DNA of 34,056 nt. It comes from Candidatus Woesearchaeota archaeon (lineage in GTDB: Archaea > Nanobdellota > Nanobdellia > SCGC-AAA011-G17 > JACPNG01). The stretch spans positions 1 to 34,056 of the forward strand of contig JACQNI010000089.1 of the NCBI GenBank assembly GCA_016203135.1, in the 5' to 3' direction. The translations under genes were made by a program, and so were the position numbers. The notes beneath the pieces were generated by a model that saw nothing but the letters and a program-made list of their open reading frames with translations, had not been told where the DNA came from and ran no database searches. Positions 1 through 6,940 of the stretch are shown here, piece after piece; the stretch's first letter is position 1, and each line of letters starts with the position of its first letter.

Positions 1-509
1 ATACAATTTTCTCTTTAACAAGCTTAACAATATTTTCCTTATTATTTTTACTGCTGCCTTTCATTATGTATTTTATTTATAAAAAGCTTGATTTAAAAAA
101 AATTTCTTATTTGTTCATAATATTTTTTCTTTTATCAAGTCTAATAAGCTACTCAGCTATTTATTTTAATTCAAATGAATATTGGTATAATAGCGATGAA
201 ATGCAGCTTGGCTTGTGGTTTAATAATTTTGACAAAGGAAACTCAAAAGTTTTGATCGATTCAAGTTATGATGGTAAAATATATAAAACTAATAGGGAAA
301 ATCTTTACTTTGGAGAAAGGGGAAGATCCTTTACGATTGTAGGCTTTTTCATGAATAATGAAATCAAAATCGGCAATGAAAATGATTTTAAAAATTTTGA
401 TTATTTCATAACCAAAAAAGAGATTGATTATCCATTGGTTAAAAAAATGAACAATCTTTATATATATGATATAAGGAGTTTAAAAAATGACAGACAAAAA
501 GCCAATTGA
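1..509 (+). CDS. C-terminal part of a membrane protein, probably a polytopic glycosyltransferase (5' end outside window)
   Basis: The reading frame is open to the first base of the window (first full codon at position 3), so the ATG at 66 is probably internal and the gene starts upstream. The visible part begins with two hydrophobic segments, one before and one after a short Lys-rich loop, and then a soluble tail of about 110 residues. A multi-helix membrane part followed by a small soluble C-terminal domain is common in GT39/ArnT/PMT-like and related archaeal lipid-linked sugar transferases, and the neighbourhood is glycan synthesis, but no catalytic motif is visible here. The family call is therefore inference. 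Its last 23 nt overlap the next gene, which suggests co-transcription and translational coupling. Confidence 0.55.
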   Translation, partial: TIFSLTSLTIFSLLFLLLPFIMYFIYKKLDLKKISYLFIIFFLLSSLISYSAIYFNSNEYWYNSDEMQLGLWFNNFDKGNSKVLIDSSYDGKIYKTNRENLYFGERGRSFTIVGFFMNNEIKIGNENDFKNFDYFITKKEIDYPLVKKMNNLYIYDIRSLKNDRQKAN

Positions 510-1182
510 CCCGCATGATGTAGATGCTGCATTTCTAATACCTTATTATAGAAATCTATCTTTTATTATAGCTGAAAAAATCAAGAATACCAAAATAACT
601 CCAATGCAGATAACTTTTATTGCGCATTTCCTTGGCTTTCTTTCTGGTTTTTTCTTTTATCTTGCTGAATACAAATATTTAGTCATCGGAGTCATAGTCA
701 TATTTTTATCAAATCTGCTTGATTTTCTTGATGGATCTCTGGCAAGAATAAGAAAAGAAAGAACAAGGCTTGGCGGCTTTACAGATTATCTTGGAGATGC
801 ATTTAAATGGACAGCCATGTTTCTAGGTATAACTCTAGGAGTTTATAAAAATACAAATGACACAAGATTCTTGATTTTAGGCTTCCTGGCAACAACTTCT
901 TATATCTTGGCTAGGCTTGCTTATGAAGTTTATTTAAGATATTTTAGCGAGGTTGCTAATGATATAATAAAAACGCAGAAAGCTAAAAATAAAATAATAA
1001 CTCAATTTTTCTATGACGGCCAGCAATTGCTTCCATTGATAATGATTGCTGCTTTGCTAAACAAACTAAACTGGTTATTAATTCTATTTGGAATCTATGG
1101 TCCGATTTTTATTTTTATTGAATTTTTTGTAATGAGGTATAAAATTAAAAAAATAGATCCAAGAGGATTTCCTAAAGACTAG
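487..1182 (+). CDS. CDP-alcohol phosphatidyltransferase family membrane enzyme
   Basis: The 231-residue protein carries the complete CDP-alcohol phosphotransferase signature D-x2-D-G-x2-A-R-x8-G-x3-D-x3-D: D79, D82, G83, A86, R87, G96, D100 and D104. These residues bind the divalent metals and the CDP-alcohol. Hydrophobic helices lie on both sides (about 43-60, 65-80, 105-150 and 180-215). The family transfers a phospho-alcohol from a CDP-linked donor to a hydroxyl acceptor and releases CMP, at the membrane. The ATG at 487 follows a good Shine-Dalgarno (GGAG at 475-478), which favours this start despite the 23-nt overlap with the upstream gene. Substrates cannot be read from the sequence. They could be ordinary (phosphatidylinositol- or glycerol-phosphate-type polar lipids) or relate to the CDP-linked chemistry next door. 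The stop shares CTAG with the convergent neighbour. Confidence 0.9.
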   Translation: MTDKKPIDPHDVDAAFLIPYYRNLSFIIAEKIKNTKITPMQITFIAHFLGFLSGFFFYLAEYKYLVIGVIVIFLSNLLDFLDGSLARIRKERTRLGGFTDYLGDAFKWTAMFLGITLGVYKNTNDTRFLILGFLATTSYILARLAYEVYLRYFSEVANDIIKTQKAKNKIITQFFYDGQQLLPLIMIAALLNKLNWLLILFGIYGPIFIFIEFFVMRYKIKKIDPRGFPKD

Positions 1183-1715
1183 ATTAGTTTTTTCTCGTCT
1201 AAAAAATTTACTAGTTTCTTTAAGCTTTCTTCTGGTTTTTCCTTATAAGGATATAAAACCAAGGCAGCATCTTCTGGCTTGTTAAACGGTAAGTCTATTC
1301 CCCTCAAGTCTGGCTTTTCTAGCTTCATGTTTTTTGCATAAACTCCTTTTGGATCATTTTTTATACAATCATTAATATCAGCATCCATGAATATTTCCAT
1401 GAAGTCTACTTTGTTTTTCATCATCTTTCTTAATTCTTCTGTGCCCATTATGCAGGTTATTACAACATCCTTTCCATTGCTAGACAATAAGCTAGCCCCA
1501 AAGCATAATCTTCTTCCTGATTCAGCCCTTGCCTCTTCTCCATAAGCTAAGTCATGATCAAAGAACTTCCTTGTTACATCCCCATCCAATATATAGATGT
1601 CTTTATTTCTTTCTTTATTCAAATAATCTTTTAGTAAATTAGCTAGATATGATTTGCCAGATCCAGATAAACCGCTGATTAAAAGTACAAATCCATTTTT
1701 GCTTTCTAATGTCAT
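1179..1715 (-). CDS. APS-kinase-family protein, probable cytidine diphosphoramidate kinase (Cj1415-like)
   Basis: This 178-residue P-loop kinase belongs to the adenylylsulfate kinase (CysC) family. It has a Walker A GLSGSGKS (15-22), LDGD (43-46), the APS-kinase-type DPKGVYAK (121-128) and a GIDLPFNKPEDA block (139-150). The usual APS-kinase R-x2-N-I-x-R stretch is replaced by RAESGRRL (63-70), so the substrate pocket differs. No sulfate adenylyltransferase or other sulfate assimilation gene is nearby. In Campylobacter jejuni a CysC-like protein (Cj1415) phosphorylates cytidine diphosphoramidate at the ribose 3'-OH, and the other three enzymes of that route lie on the same strand here, so I infer the same role. 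The ATG is preceded by a TATA-like TTTTAAAATATT at about 1733-1745, suggesting its own promoter. The alternative is a genuine APS kinase supplying PAPS to a sulfotransferase, but no sulfotransferase is visible. Confidence 0.75.
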   Translation of the reverse strand: MTLESKNGFVLLISGLSGSGKSYLANLLKDYLNKERNKDIYILDGDVTRKFFDHDLAYGEEARAESGRRLCFGASLLSSNGKDVVITCIMGTEELRKMMKNKVDFMEIFMDADINDCIKNDPKGVYAKNMKLEKPDLRGIDLPFNKPEDAALVLYPYKEKPEESLKKLVNFLDEKKLI

Positions 1716-1755
1716 AAATTAATTAAGAACTAATATTTTAAAAATCTATCTTAAC

Positions 1756-2685
1756 TTAATATCCTTCAGCACGTCTCTCTAAGGCTAAGGTATATGTAAT
1801 TAATGCACCAGCACCAATTCCTGTAAAACTTTGTGGTTGTGAATTTACCAAAGTTTCAATAGATTTTTTATCATCTGGGATACTTAGCAGAACAGAATGT
1901 TCATATGCATCTGGTGGCAAATTTCTCTTTCTTAATTCCTCAGCTATTTGTGATTTTGAAGCTTTTTTTTGAGTTAGTTCTTCATATAAATTGTTCGCTT
2001 CCCTATTTGCCCTACAGATATGTTCAAATGTTGCATCTGTCCTTAAAGAATAAACAAAACTTGTATTTATTGGTCCAGGTCTATTTGCTTTAAAAACTCC
2101 AATTAATTCTTCATATGTAATACTGAAGTTCCCAACTTCTTCTAAAAATTCCTTTCTAGCAGCCTTGGCTATTGGATCTTCTAAATCAAAAGTAACCCAT
2201 CCAGCAGGTAAAACTCCATATAAACCCCTGCCGATTTTCTCTTTAGTTTCTGGGGTTATTTCAAGCCCTCTAACTCCAAACAAAATCTGATTTTCTTTAG
2301 TTTTTAAAATACATTGCACAGCAACTGGAGAAAATGGAATCTTATCACCAAAATATCCCTTATTAGCAGCTTTTATATCATAATTTGTAATCCAGTTTGT
2401 GCATATTAATGGAGTATCATCCATTTCTCCTGCATGCCAACTCCATAAACTAGGGTTAAATTGTATACTTATGTTATCCTTCAAATTTAAAATCTTCTCT
2501 CCATCAGAAACTCCTTTCAAACCGTAAACACTCGCCAACTCTTCCCATTTAACCTGTGGTTTATATAGTTCTATATTTGGTCTGCCTTCAAAATCTTCAA
2601 TACTATCACCGAACCTAAAATGAAGTAACTCAGCCTTAGGAAGTGCATATGCATGACTAAAAAGTTCGCTCATAAAATTAAACAT
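1756..2685 (-). CDS. Nudix-like hydrolase with a degenerate Nudix box
   Basis: The open frame runs to an ATG at 2745 (329 residues), but a TATA-like box and a sequence shared with another promoter lie at 2712-2736, inside that extension. The ATG at 2685 (M21), or the one at 2673 (M25, before SELFSHAYALPK), is therefore a more likely start. The first 130 or so residues are not recognised. The middle (about 138-260 in the long frame) looks Nudix: a strand-rich IPFSPVAVQCILKTK, then GVLPAGW and the helix EFLEEVG (199-205), which keeps the metal-binding Glu residues. Against G-x5-E-x7-REUxEExGU the box is degenerate: the Gly is Val, the first Glu is Asp and the Arg is Lys. A C-terminal region of about 70 residues follows. 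Nudix enzymes cleave nucleoside diphosphate-X compounds, so a CDP-linked metabolite is conceivable here, but this is inference. Confidence 0.6.
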   Translation of the reverse strand: MFNFMSELFSHAYALPKAELLHFRFGDSIEDFEGRPNIELYKPQVKWEELASVYGLKGVSDGEKILNLKDNISIQFNPSLWSWHAGEMDDTPLICTNWITNYDIKAANKGYFGDKIPFSPVAVQCILKTKENQILFGVRGLEITPETKEKIGRGLYGVLPAGWVTFDLEDPIAKAARKEFLEEVGNFSITYEELIGVFKANRPGPINTSFVYSLRTDATFEHICRANREANNLYEELTQKKASKSQIAEELRKRNLPPDAYEHSVLLSIPDDKKSIETLVNSQPQSFTGIGAGALITYTLALERRAEGY

Positions 2686-2711
2686 TTCAAGTAATATATA
2701 AACTTTTCTAT

Positions 2712-2736
2712 TTTTTACCACTAAAAAGTTTATATT
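2712..2736 (-). promoter_or_regulatory. Promoter element, copy 1 of a 25-nt repeat
   Basis: This 25-nt stretch is identical to 4713-4737. The similarity extends on both sides with single-base indels (about 2705-2748 versus 4707-4748). On the minus strand it contains AATATAAAC, a good archaeal TATA box, followed by TTTTTAGTGGTAAAAA. It lies before the Nudix-like gene. A start about 25 nt downstream of the TATA would fall near 2705, so the ATG at 2685 or 2673 is favoured over 2745. Confidence 0.55.
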
Positions 2737-2778
2737 ATTAAACAAAATACTTAAAAGATTATATAATTAAATTAAAAC

Positions 2779-3336
2779 ATGAAATACAAGATTTTAGTTG
2801 GCGTCTCAAATAGGCATGTTCATATTTCAAAAGAACATTTAGAAATATTGTTTGGTAAAGGCTATCAATTAAAAGTTTTAAGAGAGATAAGGCAGCCAAG
2901 GCAATATGCAGCAGAAGAAACAGTTACATTGCTTGGAAAACAAGATTTGCAAGCAAGAATAGTGGGCCCATTAAGAGAAAAAACCCAAGTAGAAATACTA
3001 ACAACAGATCAATATGTTCTTGGTATAAAAGTTCCAAAAAAAGTCTCTGGTGATTTAGATAATACTCCAGGAATAAAGATCAAAGGTCCAAAAGGAATAA
3101 TAAATTTGGAAAACGGAGTAATTATTGCAGAAAAACACCTGCATTTATCTCAAGAAGAATCAGAAAAACTTAATCTATCAAATGGTTCTAGGGTTAATTT
3201 AGTACATGAAAATGGAACTAAATTTAATGCCATTGTCAGATCGGGCAAAGATCATTTATCAGAATTCCATTTAGACAAGGATGAAGCAGAATCTTTAAAC
3301 ATTAAAACCGGAGATTATGTAGAAATAGAATATTAA
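2779..3336 (+). CDS. pduL: PduL-type phosphate acyltransferase (phosphotransacylase)
   Basis: This 185-residue protein is the usual PduL length. It has two repeated beta-barrel halves with the zinc-binding histidine motifs: SNRHVHIS (RHVH at 12-15), KHLHLS (KHLH at 119-122) and the C-terminal EFHLDKDEA (H164). PduL enzymes interconvert acyl-CoA plus phosphate with acyl-phosphate plus CoA, usually acetyl or propionyl. No N-terminal encapsulation peptide is seen, which argues for a free cytosolic enzyme and not a microcompartment one. No acetate kinase or acetyl-CoA synthetase is in the window, so the pathway context (acetate fermentation or acetyl-phosphate supply) is inferred. The gene is divergent from the Nudix-like gene and shares its TTAA stop with the convergent methyltransferase gene. 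Confidence 0.9.
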   Translation: MKYKILVGVSNRHVHISKEHLEILFGKGYQLKVLREIRQPRQYAAEETVTLLGKQDLQARIVGPLREKTQVEILTTDQYVLGIKVPKKVSGDLDNTPGIKIKGPKGIINLENGVIIAEKHLHLSQEESEKLNLSNGSRVNLVHENGTKFNAIVRSGKDHLSEFHLDKDEAESLNIKTGDYVEIEY

Positions 3337-4133
3337 TTCTTTTCTCCTATAACCACAACAACATTTCCAAAAGAGTTAGGAAATAATGTTGTTAAAGTTT
3401 TATATATGAAATTTCCGACTTTGTTTAATTTAAAGCCTTCGCTTCTTGCAGTTGGTTCTATCAATGAAGTAGATTTATCAATTTTTTGCAGTTCTTTCTT
3501 TCTAAAGATTTTTATTTTGAATAAAAAAGGCATGTTTGTAACAACTTGAACGCTCTCTACTTTTACTCCAGAATCTTCAACCATTTTCTTAAATTCTTTA
3601 GGCTTAAAAGACCATTTGTAAAACTTGTCCTTTTTCTTGTTTCTTGACTTGAATGCAACAATCAAATCTCCAATAGTATTTTCAAAATTATCTGCCCTTA
3701 CAGTAGCGCAAAATCTTCCATTTTTTTTTAAGCATCTTACAGTTTCATTTATTGTTCCTTGGACATCATTTTCAATGTTATGATATAATCCAAAAGAAAC
3801 TATGTAATCAAAAGTTTCATTCTTAAAAGGCAGCTTTCTTACATCTCCTTGCATCACATTTATATCTGGATGTTGTTTCTTTATTTTTTCTACTGCTCCT
3901 TTGTCATATTCTAACCCAATTATCTTATGTCCTTTAAGATGGTAATGCTTCAAAACCCTTCCTAAACCACAGCCACATTCAAGAATTAACCCATTTTTGT
4001 CTTTAATTGTCTGCATTGCATATTTTATTGGGTATATCTCTAGGTTATCAAAGTAGTCTTTATCTTCTCCTGCCTCTCTCCATCTCTTTTCCCAATAGCT
4101 TACAATATCTATGTCTCGATAAACCTTTTTCAT
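3333..4133 (-). CDS. Class I SAM-dependent methyltransferase
   Basis: The 266-residue protein has a standard Rossmann-fold methyltransferase core: motif I LECGCGLGR (51-59), acidic residue E75 at the end of strand 2 (IIGLEYD), GDVRKLPF (96-103) and a motif-IV-like FDYIVSFGLYHNI (108-120). This places it among Methyltransf_11/25-type small-molecule methylases. A Lys-rich C-terminal half (about 160-266) may bind the substrate. It lies among the phosphoramidate genes on the same strand. Campylobacter has two methyltransferase genes (Cj1419, Cj1420) next to the same pathway for the O-methyl group of MeOPN, so methylation of the phosphoramidate is a reasonable but unproven role. A sugar O-methyltransferase is the alternative. 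The stop overlaps the pduL stop by 4 nt. Confidence 0.85.
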   Translation of the reverse strand: MKKVYRDIDIVSYWEKRWREAGEDKDYFDNLEIYPIKYAMQTIKDKNGLILECGCGLGRVLKHYHLKGHKIIGLEYDKGAVEKIKKQHPDINVMQGDVRKLPFKNETFDYIVSFGLYHNIENDVQGTINETVRCLKKNGRFCATVRADNFENTIGDLIVAFKSRNKKKDKFYKWSFKPKEFKKMVEDSGVKVESVQVVTNMPFLFKIKIFRKKELQKIDKSTSLIEPTARSEGFKLNKVGNFIYKTLTTLFPNSFGNVVVVIGEKN

Positions 4134-4230
4134 GATTTTCTAAATTAAGAAAAATTTATAATATTATTGCATAACTTCAGTCATTGCTAAAAAATAGTCT
4201 AAAAATACTTCTCTCAAAATTCTAAAGATT

Positions 4231-4674
4231 TTATTTCTTTTCAACGGGTTCAACAGCTTGGATATAATAATCTGTGCTGCCTCTCCAAGGCCAGCCCCAA
4301 AGAACTTCCCTATATCTTACTTTAACTTGAGTACCAGACTCAAGATATTCTTGTGCTTTTTTTGCTAATTCTTCTATGTTCTCTTTGTTTCTTGCTTGAT
4401 TGTCGATGCTAAAATCCCACACATTTGCCCCCATACGTTGCCCATCAGAAACTATACCTTCAAGAGCCATTTGTCCTTCGTAAGTTTTCCAAATAAGTCC
4501 TTTTTTAGAAATCTTATTGATCATGCCGGTTCTAATGCCATTAGAATACTCATGTGAGTTTGTATACGACCCACACCCCCCACCAAGAACAAAAACCAGA
4601 AAACCTATTCCAACAGCTTTATTAAAGCCCGAAATTATTTTACTAGCTATATCATAATTATCATCATAAACCAT
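4231..4674 (-). CDS. Small membrane-anchored or lipoprotein-like hypothetical protein
   Basis: The open frame extends to a GTG at 4722, but that codon lies inside the repeated promoter element at 4713-4737, so the ATG at 4674 (147 residues) is preferred. The N-terminus has a hydrophobic segment (AVGIGFLVFVLGGGCGS) ending in a Cys, which could be a membrane anchor or a lipobox-like site. The rest is a small soluble domain with the pattern YSNGIRTGMINKISKKGLIWKTYEG near its start and WPWRGSTDYYIQAVEP at its end. This resembles a family of short uncharacterised proteins, found mainly in bacteria and often lipoproteins, with a YSxGxRxGxxxKxSxKGxxxKTxEG signature. No enzymatic residues are evident. 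It probably acts at the outer face of the membrane. Confidence 0.65.
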   Translation of the reverse strand: MVYDDNYDIASKIISGFNKAVGIGFLVFVLGGGCGSYTNSHEYSNGIRTGMINKISKKGLIWKTYEGQMALEGIVSDGQRMGANVWDFSIDNQARNKENIEELAKKAQEYLESGTQVKVRYREVLWGWPWRGSTDYYIQAVEPVEKK

Positions 4675-4712
4675 TAGGGGTATTAAACATGGGTTATTTA
4701 TTAATCTTTCTA

Positions 4713-4737
4713 TTTTTACCACTAAAAAGTTTATATT
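4713..4737 (-). promoter_or_regulatory. Promoter element, copy 2 of a 25-nt repeat
   Basis: This is the second copy of the 25-nt identical segment at 2712-2736, here before the small membrane protein gene. It contains the same TATA-like AATATAAAC on the minus strand. Just downstream, TTAATCTTTCTATT (plus strand, 4701-4714) recurs exactly at 6859-6872, before the nucleotidyltransferase gene. The shared leader suggests common regulation or a duplication of the upstream region. Confidence 0.5.
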
Positions 4738-4750
4738 TATTAAGAAAACC

Positions 4751-6031
4751 TTATATAAGCTTCTTCTCTTTCAAAGCGCCATAGATTATTTTAGCAACAA
4801 ATTGATTTCCTTCATTGCTTATATGAGCTCCATAAACAGTTTTCTCAGAATACAAAGAATCTATATCTGGATGATTTATTATCGGAGTTGTAACATCTAT
4901 TGTATCTATTTTTTCACTTATCTTTTTAAAAAAAGGCATGTAAAATTCTCCTTCATTTTTATAATATAACGCTTCATTTTTCTGTGGTAAGAAAACAAAA
5001 ACAGGCTTGAACTTTAATTCCTTGCTTAAATCCAAAAATCTATCAACCAATCTTTCCATTAAATCAACAGCATAAGCCTCATTATACAATCTGACAGCCC
5101 ACAAAAGATTTATTCTTCTTATTACCAGCATTGCATCAGAATCCATTGGCTCCATAACCTTATATTTCTGAGAAAATTTTTTCATAACAGTTTGTTTTGC
5201 AACTTTATAGATTATGCTTAAATTTCTTCTTGGATTCTTTAAAACATGAAATGAATAAGGAAATTTAATTAAGTCTTTCAAAAATTTTTCCTTGTAAAAA
5301 TAATCATGCTTTTTTAATTCATCAATATATTTTTCCAGTTCATAAAATTTTTCTGGTTTGTCAATTAAATTAGGCACCAATCTTAATTGTTTATTTACAT
5401 CCAGTTCATACCTTGGCTTGAAAGCCCAAACATTTCCATATTCATAAAAATGCTTCCAGTAGCTTACTACCCTGCTTATTGTATCAGGAACATTAGCCAT
5501 TATAACAATTTTAGTTTTATTTTTAGGAAACTCTCTCTCAAGTCTTAACAAAGCCTGATCCATTCCATGATTTCCAATACCCCAATTTAGAACATTTGAT
5601 TTGGTTAATTTAGACAAGTAATAGCACCAAGTTTCATTGTCATTAACTTGCCTAGAAAAAGTAAATGAATCTCCATAGCAAGAAATAAGCTTGTCATTTA
5701 AATTTTCCAAATCTTGATTATTTCTAGAACTCCTTTTGTTTATAGTCCAAGGAGCTTTTCTATAATCCCAATCCCCATCATCTTTTTGATAAAATATAGT
5801 GTCATTTCCAGTTGTATTTGGCTTCCTCACCCAGCCTAGTTCTGAATCAAAACCCTTTTCAAAATATTTTGTCTTCTCTAAAGCTTCTTTGTCGATAAGA
5901 GGTATCTCGTCATCTTTCTTTGTTATTAGCCATTGAAATCTTTTTCTAGTAGATCTAACTAAAACATAAGACGCTAGCTCTAAAACAACAATAATTAAAG
6001 CTACAATAACTAAGGAGATTAATAATGACAT
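4751..6031 (-). CDS. SGNH-hydrolase-like protein with an N-terminal membrane anchor
   Basis: The 426-residue protein starts with one strongly hydrophobic helix (about 2-26) followed by a basic stretch, so it is probably anchored to the membrane. Block I of the SGNH/GDSL fold is seen as SCYGDSFTF with the nucleophile candidate S122, block II as NWGIGNHGMDQA (149-160), a block-III-like VIMANVPDT, and a block-V-like GAHISNEGN with H403. The Asp usually three residues before that His is Tyr (Y400), so the active site is atypical. Family members deacylate or transfer acyl groups on glycans (AlgX/AlgJ-like), but function here is not established. The gene starts 14 nt after the stop of the phosphoglutamine cytidylyltransferase-like gene, so they are probably co-transcribed. 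This makes it a candidate for transfer or tailoring of the phosphoramidate group, by inference. Confidence 0.7.
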   Translation of the reverse strand: MSLLISLVIVALIIVVLELASYVLVRSTRKRFQWLITKKDDEIPLIDKEALEKTKYFEKGFDSELGWVRKPNTTGNDTIFYQKDDGDWDYRKAPWTINKRSSRNNQDLENLNDKLISCYGDSFTFSRQVNDNETWCYYLSKLTKSNVLNWGIGNHGMDQALLRLEREFPKNKTKIVIMANVPDTISRVVSYWKHFYEYGNVWAFKPRYELDVNKQLRLVPNLIDKPEKFYELEKYIDELKKHDYFYKEKFLKDLIKFPYSFHVLKNPRRNLSIIYKVAKQTVMKKFSQKYKVMEPMDSDAMLVIRRINLLWAVRLYNEAYAVDLMERLVDRFLDLSKELKFKPVFVFLPQKNEALYYKNEGEFYMPFFKKISEKIDTIDVTTPIINHPDIDSLYSEKTVYGAHISNEGNQFVAKIIYGALKEKKLI

Positions 6032-6045
6032 AAACCTTAACCTTA

Positions 6046-6828
6046 CTAAAATTTAATAAACCTTTTTATAGAGCCATCTTCAAGCCAAGAATTAGCCTTT
6101 TCATAATCTTCATTGTTGTCAAATTCCATCCAGCCCCTAGTCACTATTATTGGTTCAACTTCATAGCCATTATTTATCAAAGCCTGCAGCATGCAAGTCA
6201 TATAAGCTTTTTTAAAGGATTTAGACCTTAACCAAGGCTCATTTTTATCATAATATTTTTTTCTATTCTCATGATAAACTTTCTTTAAAGCTTCAATCCC
6301 TTTCTTTGAAAATTTTATTAATCCAACATATCTTACTTTAGCTTTGTCCAAACTGCAATGTGTTTCCCCCAATTCAACTATTCTTCCATTATTAATAACT
6401 AAACTTTCTACATCATCTTTATAATTATCCATCCTTGCTTTCCAGTAATCCCAATAATCATCATCAACAGTAACCCCAATATCAGCTTTGCTTTGCAAAA
6501 TTTTTTGGATGATTCTTTCTTCATATAAAATATCTGCATAACAAACCAGAATTTCATCATTTAACTCATTTTCAGCTGCAAACAATGTTTCAACCATGTT
6601 CGTATCTGCAAAATCTTCATTGAGATAGTATTTTACCCCTTTAATATTTATTTTATCAGGCATATATCCTTTGACAATTGTTATATCATTTATCCCAGCT
6701 TTTCTCAAGGTTTCAACCTGTCTCTCAATCAAGGTTTTTCCACTAAAATTTAACATACATTTAGGTAAACCTTCAGTATACTTAGCTAATCTAGTACCCA
6801 TTCCTGCTGCAAGAATTATTGCTTTCAT
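6046..6828 (-). CDS. MobA/RmlA-like nucleotidyltransferase, probable CTP:phosphoglutamine cytidylyltransferase (Cj1416-like)
   Basis: From the ATG at 6828 the protein has 260 residues and opens with the NTP-transferase signature MKAIILAAGMGTRL, with K23 in GLPKCML. The frame reaches an ATG at 6849, but the motif normally lies at the N-terminus, so the shorter start is chosen. A metal-site-like CYADI follows (about 95-99), then a pattern I associate with Cj1416-type proteins (ADTNMVETLFAAENEL and, near the C-terminus, GWMEFDNNEDYE). In Campylobacter, Cj1416 joins CTP and L-glutamine phosphate to make CDP-L-glutamine. The glutamine kinase and hydrolase of that route lie upstream on the same strand. 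The alternative is a sugar-1-phosphate or phosphocholine-type nucleotidyltransferase (LicC-like), which cannot be excluded by sequence reading alone. Confidence 0.8.
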   Translation of the reverse strand: MKAIILAAGMGTRLAKYTEGLPKCMLNFSGKTLIERQVETLRKAGINDITIVKGYMPDKINIKGVKYYLNEDFADTNMVETLFAAENELNDEILVCYADILYEERIIQKILQSKADIGVTVDDDYWDYWKARMDNYKDDVESLVINNGRIVELGETHCSLDKAKVRYVGLIKFSKKGIEALKKVYHENRKKYYDKNEPWLRSKSFKKAYMTCMLQALINNGYEVEPIIVTRGWMEFDNNEDYEKANSWLEDGSIKRFIKF

Positions 6829-6858
6829 TTTATCGATAAAATTAATCAATCAATTATT

Positions 6859-6884
6859 TTAATCTTTCTATTAAAACTTTATAG
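6859..6884 (-). promoter_or_regulatory. Probable promoter and leader of the nucleotidyltransferase-SGNH unit
   Basis: On the minus strand a TATA-like CTATAAAGTTTT lies at about 6873-6884, followed by AATAGAAAGATTAA (6859-6872). That leader is identical to the one downstream of the repeated promoter at 4713-4737. The spacing from the TATA to the ATG at 6828 would give a leader of about 25-30 nt. Confidence 0.45.
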
Positions 6885-6900
6885 TGATAAAAAAGGAAGG

Positions 6901-6909
6901 TTTTTAAAC
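6901..6909 (+). promoter_or_regulatory. Archaeal TATA-like box before the histidine phosphatase gene
   Basis: TTTTTAAAC lies about 32-40 nt before the ATG at 6941. A short leader would hold a weak GGGG (6931-6934) as ribosome binding site. Confidence 0.4.
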
Positions 6910-6940
6910 TTTTTTATTATCTATAAATTTGGGGTTAAAA

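Noticed and set aside
1179-1715. True APS kinase of sulfate assimilation
   Set aside because: No partner gene is visible, and a key motif is altered. It was kept only as an alternative.
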